A DNA stretch of 64,000 nucleotides, from NCBI GenBank assembly GCA_900469445.1, contig UBXM01000007.1:57377-121376 (forward strand), read 5' to 3'. The stretch is from Hyphomicrobiales bacterium. Its GTDB lineage: Bacteria; Pseudomonadota; Alphaproteobacteria; Rhizobiales; Rhizobiaceae. Position numbers and translations under genes: made by a program. The notes below the pieces were generated by a model. It was given only the letters and a program-made list of their open reading frames with translations, did no database searches and had not been told where the DNA came from. Shown in pieces: positions 19,284-27,062 of the stretch (position 1 is the stretch's first letter; every line of letters begins with the position of its first letter).

Positions 19284-20027
19284 ATGCCGAATGAAACTCG
19301 CTCTCCTCGTCTGGCCGTGCTCATCGATGCCGACAACGCATCCGCCAAGATCGCAGATGGCCTGTTCGAGGAGATTGCCAAGATCGGAGAGGCGAGCGTT
19401 CGCCGTATCTATGGTGATTTCGCGAATGCGCGCTCGAAGGCTTGGACCGACGTTCTTGCCAGGCATGCTATTATCCCACAGCAGCAGTTTGCCTACACAA
19501 CCGGCAAGAACGCGTCCGACATCACCCTCGTTATCGATGCCATGGATCTTCTGCACAGTGGCCGCTTCGATGGCTTTTGCCTAGTTTCGTCAGACAGCGA
19601 CTTCACTCGCCTGGCTGCGAGGATCCGCGAACAAGGTGTTGATGTTTTCGGCTTTGGTGAACAAAAGACGCCGGAGAGCTTTCGCCAAGCGTGCCGTAGA
19701 TTTATCTACACAGAAAACTTATTGCCGTCTGTCGTGTCAAACGGGATCGAGCCTGTCCAAGCACCAACATCGCTTCAGCCACCGACAGCCGCAACACCTA
19801 TCATCAAACGCGTTATTGCGCAGATGGAGAGCGAGGACGGATGGGTGCCCCTCGGTGCCGTAGGTAATCAGCTTGCAAACCTCGCCTCGGACTTCGATCC
19901 GCGAACATACGGTTTCCGCAAGCTCAGCGATCTCGTTCGAAAAACCGGTGCCTTTGACGTTGATCAGCTTGAGAGTAAGCCACTCCGGATCCGTGTGAAG
20001 CTGACGGGGAACAAGAAGAAAGGTTGA
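19284..20027 (+). CDS. NYN-domain RNase-like protein with C-terminal OST-HTH/LOTUS-like domain
   Basis: The N-terminal half has the PIN-like NYN fold signatures: VLIDADNAS near the start, IYGDFANARS, SDITLVIDAMD and CLVSSDSDFTRLA, which supply the conserved acidic metal ligands of a ribonuclease. A proline-rich linker leads to a C-terminal ~70-residue domain (KRVIAQMESEDGWVPLGAVGNQL...) like the OST-HTH/LOTUS RNA-binding winged helix. The ATG at 19284 (247 aa) gives the usual N-terminus; a TTG at 19215 that overlaps the previous stop is the alternative. It is probably cotranscribed with the R-M genes and may cleave RNA as a backup defence; that role is inference. Confidence 0.85.
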   Translation: MPNETRSPRLAVLIDADNASAKIADGLFEEIAKIGEASVRRIYGDFANARSKAWTDVLARHAIIPQQQFAYTTGKNASDITLVIDAMDLLHSGRFDGFCLVSSDSDFTRLAARIREQGVDVFGFGEQKTPESFRQACRRFIYTENLLPSVVSNGIEPVQAPTSLQPPTAATPIIKRVIAQMESEDGWVPLGAVGNQLANLASDFDPRTYGFRKLSDLVRKTGAFDVDQLESKPLRIRVKLTGNKKKG

Positions 20028-20164
20028 TTGCTGAGCTGACTACGTCTGGTCTGTTGACTCTAGGACACTTTCGGGCGAGCTCAACCTGTGCCGACGTTGC
20101 GTCAAAGCTCTCGACGTGCCAAACGCGCCTATGAGTCTTCCTGGCCGATTGGCCAGCTACGCAT

Positions 20165-20659
20165 GTGGAAGTCCAGATGGTAAAAAAGCAGGTTCGAGAT
20201 AACGCGTATCTCGAAGAACGCTTACGTAACGAGCATCCTTCGGTTTACGCTGATCTGCTCGCGGGCAAATATCGGACGGTGAGCGCAGCTGCGATCGCCG
20301 TCGGCCTGAAGCACGTCAGAACGCGACTTCATGAACTTAAGAACGCTTGGTCGAAGGCGACAAGTGCCGAGCAGGTTGAATTTTTGCGGCATCTGGTGAG
20401 ATCCGGAGTGACGTTACCGTCCTCGCCCCCACCTCCGAGTGCCGGTATTGCTATCGACCGTAAGCTAACTCCAGCAGCATGCCGGCGAATCCAGGACATC
20501 ATGTCAAAACGCGCCCTCGAGCCCGGCGATGTTATGTCTGAGATGGGCTACAAACCATTGAATGCTTCACTCGGCAGGGCCCTGGCAAGAGGGACCACGC
20601 TTCAACCTGATATGATCAAGTCGTTGGAACAATGGTTGGCGAAGAACTCGTCGGTATGA
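20165..20659 (+). CDS. Hypothetical protein, possible helix-turn-helix
   Basis: A 164-residue protein (GTG start, or ATG at 20177) rich in helices and basic residues. The segment KYRTVSAAAIAVGLKHVRTRLHELKNAW (split in my reading at residues ~36-63) looks like a helix-turn-helix of the type found in phage and mobile-element proteins. A second helical unit follows a Pro/Ser linker. Function is not recognised. It converges with, and overlaps by 44 bp, the resolvase gene on the other strand, and it lies in the accessory block. Confidence 0.5.
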   Translation: MEVQMVKKQVRDNAYLEERLRNEHPSVYADLLAGKYRTVSAAAIAVGLKHVRTRLHELKNAWSKATSAEQVEFLRHLVRSGVTLPSSPPPPSAGIAIDRKLTPAACRRIQDIMSKRALEPGDVMSEMGYKPLNASLGRALARGTTLQPDMIKSLEQWLAKNSSV

Positions 20660-21215
20660 TCGGCTGCCGGAGCACCCGAGCCAAGGTTTTCGGATGAACG
20701 CTGAACTCTGCGGCGACCTCGGAGAAATCCTTGAGCTCGACGTCGACCGCATGACGCGCAGCGATCACCTGGTCAGGCGTCATTGACGGACGCCGACCAA
20801 TCCGAGTCCCCCGCGCTCGTGCAGCTTCCATGCCGGCCTTTGTCCTCTCGCTAATGATCGATCTTTCGAACTCGGCCATTGCGCCCATGACATGGAAGAG
20901 CAGTCGGCCTCCTGACGACGAGGTATCGATACGCTCGTTCAGCGAGCGAAAGTCGCATCCCCTCCGCGATAAACTATTCACGGTCTGAATAAGGTCGACG
21001 AGAGAACGACCTAGACGATCAAGTCGCCAGACAACCAGCATGTCTCCGGCACCCATGCGCCGAAGCGCCTTTCGCAAACCTGGTCGACGGAAGTCGGCAC
21101 CGGACACACCGTGATCGGAAAATAGTTCGCAACATCCGGCGGCTTGGAGTGCAGAGATTTGCAAGTCCAGGCTTTGCTCCACCGTGGAAACCCGCGCATA
21201 TCCGATCATGTTCAT
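20616..21215 (-). CDS. Serine recombinase (resolvase/invertase family)
   Basis: A 199-residue site-specific recombinase of the small serine family. The N-terminal catalytic domain starts MNMIGYARVSTVEQ, with the nucleophile Ser10 and the Arg8 of Y-x-R-V-S. The expected WRLDRLGRS motif follows, then an E-helix (FERSIISERTKAGMEAARARG) and a C-terminal HTH (DFSEVAAEFSVHPKTLARVL). Such proteins resolve cointegrates or invert DNA in mobile elements. A pair of near-identical 19-bp repeats sits just upstream of its start (21248 and 21353) and is a possible recombination or operator site. Confidence 0.93.
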   Translation of the reverse strand: MNMIGYARVSTVEQSLDLQISALQAAGCCELFSDHGVSGADFRRPGLRKALRRMGAGDMLVVWRLDRLGRSLVDLIQTVNSLSRRGCDFRSLNERIDTSSSGGRLLFHVMGAMAEFERSIISERTKAGMEAARARGTRIGRRPSMTPDQVIAARHAVDVELKDFSEVAAEFSVHPKTLARVLRQPIIPTSSSPTIVPTT

Positions 21216-21247
21216 GGCTTACCTCTTCGATCCTAAGCCATTGACGT

Positions 21248-21371
21248 AAAGGAACCTTTTCGCTCTGTCGGGTTTAAAATGGCACTGACACGGAAACCCC
21301 TGAAAACACAGAAGGCGACCGGATGAGCGGTTACAGCTTCCATGTATCGGACAAAGGTTCCCTTTCGCTCT
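21248..21371. repeat. Pair of 19-bp direct repeats upstream of the resolvase gene
   Basis: AAAGGAACCTTTTCGCTCT at 21248-21266 and AAAGGTTCCCTTTCGCTCT at 21353-21371 match at 16 of 19 positions, and the core is also a near-palindrome. They flank the start region of the resolvase and the gene at 21399. They could be a resolvase site or a shared operator; this is an observation, not a known site. Confidence 0.5.
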
Positions 21372-21398
21372 TTAAGGGATGTATGCGAAAGGATTAGA

Positions 21399-21692
21399 AT
21401 GGACTTGCTTATAGTCGGTGCTTTGGCTGGCGTGGTGTTCGGTGGTGGCTGTGCGATCATCGCGTCAAACAAGAAACGGGATCCGGTTGGATGGTTCCTT
21501 CTTGGTTTCTTCTTTAGTTTCGTCGCGCTCATCGTGGTGGCGGTTTTGACGCCGGGTGATAAGAAGAGCGAGACCGAGCAGCCGAGGCCCAACGCTGGGT
21601 TGGGTGATCCAGATGAGCACGAAGTTCTCCGGAAGAAGGCAGCTGAGCTTAAAGCGTCGCTGGCGTCATCGAGAGCAAAGTTGTCGGACTAG
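21399..21692 (+). CDS. Small two-helix membrane protein
   Basis: A 97-residue protein. ATG 21399 gives a first membrane helix directly at the N-terminus (residues ~2-22, Gly-rich) followed by NKKRDPVGWFLLGFFFSF, a loop-plus-second-helix motif (to residue ~50) that recurs in many small bacterial membrane proteins. The C-terminal half is charged and likely a cytoplasmic coiled coil (ELKASLASSRAKL). A longer form from 21342 is open but adds a poor N-terminus. Function not known. It is the only membrane protein in this part of the accessory block. Confidence 0.65.
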   Translation: MDLLIVGALAGVVFGGGCAIIASNKKRDPVGWFLLGFFFSFVALIVVAVLTPGDKKSETEQPRPNAGLGDPDEHEVLRKKAAELKASLASSRAKLSD

Positions 21693-21732
21693 CTGCGGCA
21701 GTGCCGGAGAGGCCCCGCCGCAGCGTTGACTG

Positions 21733-21939
21733 TCATTTGATCGTGATGGTGATCTCGCGGCCGATGGAACCCTCAACGGTAAAACGTAATGTTTCTGGAG
21801 TTGGCTTTGGCGCTTGAGATTCAAGGGACTCGAGAAAGTCGAGGTCATCGTCGAACCTCGTTCTTTGGGCGAGCTGTTCTGGTGTAAAATACCGCAGCGC
21901 GCCGTCTGTTACACGTTTCTGAAGTTCTTCGCTAAGCAT
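21733..21939 (-). CDS. Small hypothetical protein
   Basis: A 68-residue protein, MLSEELQKRVTDGALRYFTP and onward, with a helix followed by an acidic stretch and a short beta-like ending (LRFTVEGSIGREITITIK). The start has only a weak GAG upstream. I do not recognise it. Start and codon use look acceptable, but it is short, so confidence is modest. Confidence 0.4.
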   Translation of the reverse strand: MLSEELQKRVTDGALRYFTPEQLAQRTRFDDDLDFLESLESQAPKPTPETLRFTVEGSIGREITITIK

Positions 21940-21990
21940 CTCATTCTCACATTCATGTTTCGAATTAGTCCGGAAGTTAGAGCTTACCGA

Positions 21991-22434
21991 TCAAAAATTC
22001 TTGAGAGCCGCTTTCGCGGCGGCTGCTTTTCGCTGAACGGCACGATCTCGTCGCCGAATATCAGCACGGCGCATCTTCTTCTGCGCCTCGGTCAGATGAT
22101 CCAAGCACTCGTAGGAACGAACGTTTTCCGGAGTTTTGCCGCGTCTTGTCCGCATTGCCTCGCGATTGTAGCGTCTTCTGACGTCATCTCGACATTCACC
22201 GACCTGGGAAACGCGCGAACTATATGAGCGTAGCTCTTTTCCTTCCAAACGGCGATTAAATGCGCGGTCCGCTTTTTGCTTCTTGCGAAGTTCGCTGCGT
22301 GCTTTCTCGCGCCTATCACGTTGATACTGTTCGATCATCGCTGTTCGTCTTTCAAGGCGCTGCTTGATTTCAGAGGCGGCGATCCGATCATCGTGGCCTT
22401 CGAAAGATTGAGTGGTATGGGGGTAACTGGCCAT
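21991..22434 (-). CDS. Hypothetical Arg/Lys/Gln-rich coiled-coil protein
   Basis: A 147-residue strongly basic protein, with long stretches of alternating charged residues (QRLERRTAMIEQYQRDRREKAR...) that should form coiled coils, and an alanine-lysine-rich tail. ATG 22434 follows AGAGGACGC, a better start than the upstream ATG at 22464. I recognise no family; the composition suits nucleic-acid binding but no domain is visible. It lies between the resolvase and integrase. Confidence 0.5.
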   Translation of the reverse strand: MASYPHTTQSFEGHDDRIAASEIKQRLERRTAMIEQYQRDRREKARSELRKKQKADRAFNRRLEGKELRSYSSRVSQVGECRDDVRRRYNREAMRTRRGKTPENVRSYECLDHLTEAQKKMRRADIRRRDRAVQRKAAAAKAALKNF

Positions 22435-22693
22435 TTGCGTCCTCTTTTCAGAAAGCGGCGACATTGCCGCGCGGACTAAATAGTCAGCTTTTGAACCGCA
22501 TTAATAAAAATTCTGAGAAAAAAATGAGCGGCGTAGATGAATCTACTCGAGTCGGAAGCGTGTCCACTTTGTGTGATTCGCCCTTATTATAGTTATTTTA
22601 CTCTTGTAATGACTCTATTGAGGGACAAAAGCACACAAATGCGTCACAACACCGACAACTCGCTTCGCTCGCCTCCGCGCCCTACGGGCTTGG

Positions 22694-22712
22694 TGGACGC
22701 CTGCGGCGTCCA
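22694..22712. repeat. Perfect short hairpin TGGACGCC-TGC-GGCGTCCA
   Basis: An eight-base perfect inverted repeat with a three-base loop; it is preceded by further small palindromes (GCCC-TAC-GGGC near 22678 and a CGCTTCGCTCG run). No T-tract follows, so it does not read as a terminator. Clusters like this occur at plasmid or transfer origins, but nothing else here proves that. Confidence 0.4.
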
Positions 22713-23346
22713 ACACGTTCCCTCATGCATTCCGGCGATGATCTTGAATTTCCATCTCAGCGCTTCCGGCACACACTACGTCCCGTAACTTGAAATACGA
22801 TCGGGCTGGACTGGTCTTCAGAATGACTGTGATTGACACGAGGATCGTCACCGGCGCGCTTCAGAGGGTCGGGACGATAAGTTGCAGCTCCAACGACGCC
22901 GACGCAGCCAGTGACTCGCTATGACGCTTTCAAAGTCGCCGGTCCTAAGTTGCCTCCTACAGCAACCAACAAGGCAACAGGTAGTTACAAGCCTGCACTC
23001 ACAGAAAGCACAGATTGAGCGCGGCTGCGGCACTAAGTCAGAAGATCTAGCCTATCGACTTCTGCCGCTTGACGGCGAGCTCTAACACGGTTCTGGTCAC
23101 GCTTGCGAATGACGATGTCCCGCTCAATGATCCGGCAGACTGACTCGCCACGACGTTCGGCGCTGACGCTCCCGCAACACGGTTGCACTATGTTTTCTGC
23201 GCTGGGAAACAAGGCATCTGACTTGAAGTCGCATACAGAGACGTAGCGCGTCGCGGTCGATGATTGTTCTTTCTTACAATATGACGATTTTCTCAAGACG
23301 GCGTTCGCGTCGAGGAATTGTGCGCCCTGCTCAGGCGCCATCTCCA

Positions 23347-23521
23347 TGTTGACAGCTTCAGGAAAACGCTGAAATCGGAAATTTCTTGTCAACGTAGCGT
23401 TAAGCTACGTCAACACAAAGGCGTTGCGCTATCGCCTTTAGACAGCAAATTTCTCGCTTATTAGACCACTTCGTCAACAAAGGCAGCCGCTATGTTGACA
23501 GATGTTGACGCTATGTTGACA
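23347..23521. repeat. Cluster of seven GTTGAC/GTCAAC motifs beside the integrase gene
   Basis: GTTGAC or its complement occurs at 23348, 23388, 23409, 23473, 23494, 23504 and 23515, three of them inside TGTTGACA. The segment also contains the inverted repeat ACGTAGC-N5-GCTACGT (near 23392) and two near-parallel copies of GTCAACA(CA)AAGGC followed by GCTAT (from 23409 and 23473). The cluster ends 143 bp before the 3' end of the integrase gene. It may be integrase arm-type or accessory-factor sites, or an operator region. Confidence 0.5.
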
Positions 23522-23663
23522 GGATTTCGTTCGGTGGTGTGGAGGATGGGTAGTCGGAAAAGCCGACTGCTCAGGCAGCAGGCACCAGCATGATCGAGAT
23601 GATGCCCTTTCTCTAGGACTTCGATCGACGCCAAGCCGGCGTCGATCTGGATGCTACAGGTGT

Positions 23664-24656
23664 TCAGGCTAGACGTGTGACAAGGTCATCGGCGGACAGG
23701 TGCGTGTATCGCTTCAGCATTCGTAGCTCCTTGTGTCCAGATATGCTGCTGACCTCGATCATGTTCAGCCCACGCTCGAACAAGCGGCTCACGCCTTCAT
23801 GGCGAAGATCGTGAAAACGAAGGTTCTTGATGCCAGAGCGGACCAGGAGACGACGCCAAGTCTGCTCCAACGCCCCAGGACTCATCGGAAAGACGGTAGA
23901 TGCATCTACGCCGGCTCGGGCTTTCCAAGACGTTAGCGCATCGAATGCTCTTTGCGAGAGCGGCACCTCTCTTCCGGATCCATTCTTGGTCATCGTCAAA
24001 GTAACAACCCGGCGATTGTGCGAGATGTCTGTCCACTCCAATCCGAGGATCTCTCCACGGCGCATCCCGGTCTCGATCGCGACAATCAACAGCGTCCGGA
24101 GAAAAGGGATCTTACCGGCATCACAACCATCAAGCAGCCTCTGTTCTTCATCACCCATCAGGCGTCGGCTGCGCTCGTTTCGGATAACCGGGCGGCGCAC
24201 CAGTTTAACGACGTTCCTCGCGAGCGGCATACCCCAATCTCGGATCGCGACTTCAAGCGTGTGGCTGAGGATCGCCATTTCGCGCACCGCCGTAGATGGA
24301 GCTACGCTCTGAAGCCGTTCGTCACGGAATTTCGCCACGTCTTGCTGGCTGAGGCCAATCAACGTTCGGTGCGCGAGGTCGTGACGCCGGAGAACATCGA
24401 TGCGCTGCCCCTCTTGAACCGCACCTCGCTTGAGGGGCGTGACTTCGTTCTGGTAACGCTCAAGTAGCTCTCCCAGCGTCGTAGTCTCGAGGATCTTTGT
24501 ATCCGGAGCCATGCCGAAGCGGTCGACCTGGGTCTCCAGGTCTCGCGCCCACTTTTCCGCATCGGCTTTGCTGTCGAAGCTCTTTGCTCGCGGTTTCATG
24601 CCACGACGGCGCACCTGGGCCTGCCATCTTCCTCTGAGTTTTCTGATCGTCGCCAT
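23664..24656 (-). CDS. Tyrosine recombinase (phage/ICE-type integrase)
   Basis: A 330-residue integrase. An N-terminal arm/core-binding region (KLRGRWQAQVRRRGMKP, then a SAM-like domain to ~residue 150) is followed by the catalytic domain with R199 in TGMRRGEI, K224, H282-D-L-R285, H308 in SGHKE and the nucleophile Y317 in RYTHL. All catalytic residues are present, so it should be active. It probably moved the accessory block; it lies in the middle rather than at an edge, and its C-terminus faces the GTTGAC cluster. Start at ATG 24656 gives a normal length. Confidence 0.95.
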   Translation of the reverse strand: MATIRKLRGRWQAQVRRRGMKPRAKSFDSKADAEKWARDLETQVDRFGMAPDTKILETTTLGELLERYQNEVTPLKRGAVQEGQRIDVLRRHDLAHRTLIGLSQQDVAKFRDERLQSVAPSTAVREMAILSHTLEVAIRDWGMPLARNVVKLVRRPVIRNERSRRLMGDEEQRLLDGCDAGKIPFLRTLLIVAIETGMRRGEILGLEWTDISHNRRVVTLTMTKNGSGREVPLSQRAFDALTSWKARAGVDASTVFPMSPGALEQTWRRLLVRSGIKNLRFHDLRHEGVSRLFERGLNMIEVSSISGHKELRMLKRYTHLSADDLVTRLA

Positions 24657-24836
24657 TTCAATCTCCGTTTGTGATCGAAACGATGCGTAGGATGCCCCGT
24701 TGAGGGGGCCAAGGATAATTCCGGCACCCAGTTGGGGAAGATTAACGTAGATCGAAAATAGCTGGCCGAGCCGCCGGGAGCTCCTTGCTCCCTGAGTGCC
24801 GATGTAGTTTGATGGCCGCGGGTAAGGGTTTGTTCT

Positions 24837-26120
24837 ATGCGTAATCGACTTGGAGTTGCGTTCGCTGGCGTTGTGCTGTCGCTTCTATCAGTTTCCGGTG
24901 CGTCTGCTGCAGCAAAGATATTTGGTCCGTTTTCCGTTGATGACGCAAATCCCGGAGTCATCGCGCTCAACGGCGACATTGACGTCAACTCAGGCTTGAA
25001 CTTCCGGCGGGCACTTCAAGCGGCACCGAACGCGAAGCTTGTCACGCTCAACAGCCCAGGCGGCAGTGTCCAAATGGGCCTGCTGATCGCCGACGATATC
25101 CATCAGCGGAAGCTGGCGACCTACATACCGAAGGAGAGCAAATGCTTCTCGGCGTGCTCGTTCGTGTTTCTCGCCGGCGAAGAGCGGAAAGTCGACGGCG
25201 CACTTGGCGTCCATCAGATTTCATCTGACTCATCCGACCTAGTCGGCGCTCAGCTCGCCATCTCGGACATCATCGAGGTGCTGAACCGGTTCGGAACACC
25301 GATGGATGTGATGCACATCATGTTCAAGACGCCACCGGACGACATGCATGTCTTCAGTCAGGATGAGGTGGCGCAATACAAGCTCAACCGCGCGGCTGGC
25401 TCTGGAGCTTCAACAGAGGGTGCTGTAGATGCACCCTCTTCAATCGCAAGCGTGGACGGGAAGATCGACGGGCGGAGCGCGAGCGACGACGTCCCGACTG
25501 ACGCGGCAGTCGCCTCTTTAGCAACAGAGGCTAACCAGCAGGCAAAGCTGTCACCCCTGGAAGAGTTCACGCGCCGCCCAAACCGTATAGCAGTCTACAC
25601 CGGCCTGGACCTCTTCGGCGACGATATCTCATCCATACGTGTGACGGACGCAGGGGAGTGCGCGAAGAGCTGTCTCGTCATGGATGGCCAATGCAAGGCG
25701 TTTACGTTCAATGCCAATCCAAAGATCAAGCGCGGACCGAATTGCTTCCTCAAGGCCAGTGCAGGCCGAGCCGACGGCAACAGCGTCGCATTCTCTGGCC
25801 GCTTCTTGAGTGGAGCTGAGTCAGATCCTGGTGCCTTGACCTTGGGAACGATCGATCCCACGACCGCCCTTTATGACGATATCGATCTGCCTGGTGGAGA
25901 TCTTTCTCGCCGACCAGAACGCACAGCGAAGACACCGCTCGATTGCCGATTGGCTTGCATAGACGAGAAGCGGTGCGTGGCATTCACATACATCAGGCCG
26001 AAGAAGGAATGCTGGCTGAAAGGAGCGATCGGCAGTCCGACGTTTGGCAAGGGAATGGTGTCAGGGCTCAAGAAGTTAGAGACTTTTGCGCCGGCTAAGA
26101 TCATAAGCTTGAACGAATGA
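24837..26120 (+). CDS. Exported ClpP-like serine protease with two C-terminal PAN-like domains
   Basis: A 427-residue protein with a signal peptide (residues 1-25, cleavage near ASA-AA). Residues ~35-185 look like a periplasmic ClpP/crotonase-fold domain: LNSPGGSVQMG, then C103-F-S105-A-C107 where S105 is the expected nucleophile, and H126 in ALGVHQ. A variable linker leads to two PAN/apple-like modules, each with four cysteines (275, 279, 286, 303 and 370, 374, 380, 392). PAN domains usually bind protein or sugar, so this may be a secreted, target-binding protease. The combination is unusual. The stop overlaps the next gene by ATGA. Confidence 0.8.
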   Translation: MRNRLGVAFAGVVLSLLSVSGASAAAKIFGPFSVDDANPGVIALNGDIDVNSGLNFRRALQAAPNAKLVTLNSPGGSVQMGLLIADDIHQRKLATYIPKESKCFSACSFVFLAGEERKVDGALGVHQISSDSSDLVGAQLAISDIIEVLNRFGTPMDVMHIMFKTPPDDMHVFSQDEVAQYKLNRAAGSGASTEGAVDAPSSIASVDGKIDGRSASDDVPTDAAVASLATEANQQAKLSPLEEFTRRPNRIAVYTGLDLFGDDISSIRVTDAGECAKSCLVMDGQCKAFTFNANPKIKRGPNCFLKASAGRADGNSVAFSGRFLSGAESDPGALTLGTIDPTTALYDDIDLPGGDLSRRPERTAKTPLDCRLACIDEKRCVAFTYIRPKKECWLKGAIGSPTFGKGMVSGLKKLETFAPAKIISLNE

Positions 26121-26887
26121 AACCACGATTTACCGAAGAAGTATGTGAGCGCCTAGGCAACTACGTCTACCGACTGATCGATCCGCGTAACGGCGAGACC
26201 TTCTACGTCGGTAAAGGGCGAAATAACCGAGTGTTCGATCACGCGGCTGGTGTTTCGGACATTGCTGAGGATGACAGCCAGACACTCGGGTCAAAGCTCG
26301 ATCGCATCCGCGCTATAATGAGCGCTGGTCTAGAAGTCCTGCACGTCATCCATCGTCACGAAATACCCGACTCTGCAATATTCGAGGTTGAAGCCGCGCT
26401 GATCGACGCTTATCCGGGTCTCACCAACATTCAGGGTGGTCATGCCAGCAGCGATCGCGGGCCGATGAACCATGTGGAGATCCTGGATAAATATAGCCTG
26501 CCAGAGTTTCCTCAAAAGCCCGATCACAAGCTGGTCCTGATCAACATCAACAAGCTGGATGACCGGTTCGATCGCCGAGCCATATACAATCTCGCTCGTT
26601 ACTGCTGGCGCGTGTCAAAGTCCCGTGCTGAGAATGCTCAATATGCGCTTGCCGTTGTGCGAGGCGTTGTGGTGGGCGCATTCGAGCCACAGCGCTGGAT
26701 GGCTGCGACGAGGGAGAACTTTCCAGACATTCCATATGCGGACGGGTCGGAGGCTCATAGGCTGGGATTTATTGGGCGGGACGCACCGGCCGATATATGG
26801 GACCTCTACGTTGGGGCGAGAGGCAAAAGAATTGTTGCGCCGGAACTCAAGCACATCCAAAATCCGATCCGGTTCTGGGGTTGCTGA
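26117..26887 (+). CDS. GIY-YIG nuclease family protein (LEM-3-like)
   Basis: A 256-residue protein, coupled by a four-base overlap to the upstream ClpP/PAN gene. Near the N-terminus NYVYRLIDPRNGETFYVGKGRNNRVFDH is the LEM-3-type variant of the GIY-YIG nuclease domain; the later EVEAALIDAYPGLTNIQGG holds the conserved Glu and helix. The C-terminal ~110 residues (RLGFIGRDAPADIWDLYVG...) form a second, unrecognised domain. It would cut DNA or RNA in the cytoplasm while its neighbour is exported, an odd pairing. Function unknown. Confidence 0.85.
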   Translation: MKPRFTEEVCERLGNYVYRLIDPRNGETFYVGKGRNNRVFDHAAGVSDIAEDDSQTLGSKLDRIRAIMSAGLEVLHVIHRHEIPDSAIFEVEAALIDAYPGLTNIQGGHASSDRGPMNHVEILDKYSLPEFPQKPDHKLVLININKLDDRFDRRAIYNLARYCWRVSKSRAENAQYALAVVRGVVVGAFEPQRWMAATRENFPDIPYADGSEAHRLGFIGRDAPADIWDLYVGARGKRIVAPELKHIQNPIRFWGC

Positions 26888-26961
26888 AAGTTCGCGCGAA
26901 GAGCTCCCTTGACTCGATTTGACCAAAAATTAACCATCCGTGCTTTCAGAATCAGAAAGTG

Positions 26962-26981
26962 CCAAATCGCTTGACATTTGG
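26962..26981. promoter_or_regulatory. Palindromic operator candidate CCAAAT-N8-ATTTGG over a -35 box
   Basis: A perfect inverted repeat CCAAAT/ATTTGG with an 8-base centre encloses a TTGACA (26971-26976), the best -35 box in the region. It lies 82 bp upstream of the cassette starting at 27063, which has a strong GGAGGAG ribosome-binding site. A good -10 box is not obvious. It would suit repression of the cassette by a dimeric regulator. Confidence 0.5.
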
Positions 26982-27062
26982 AACGATATTGCTAGCGCGT
27001 CATTTCAATATGTGCGACTCTATCGGTCGCGGTCCTGATTTGTTCTCATTGGAGGAGACAAG

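Larger units (their letters stand above)
22480..23660. other. Gene-poor stretch between the resolvase and integrase regions
   Basis: I see no convincing gene in this ~1.2 kb. Short open frames exist at 22537-22788 (+) and 23033-23392 (-), but they lack good starts or recognised motifs. The stretch holds an AT-rich promoter-like segment near 22580, a run of small palindromes at 22640-22712, and the GTTGAC motif cluster at 23347-23521. Confidence 0.6.

Noticed and set aside
22537..22788. 83-codon + strand open frame in the gene-poor stretch
   Set aside because: Crosses the palindrome run, with irregular composition and no ribosome-binding site.
23033..23392. 119-codon - strand open frame in the gene-poor stretch
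   Set aside because: Starts at TTG without a ribosome-binding site, overlaps the GTTGAC cluster and has no recognised motif. Cannot be excluded, but not supported.
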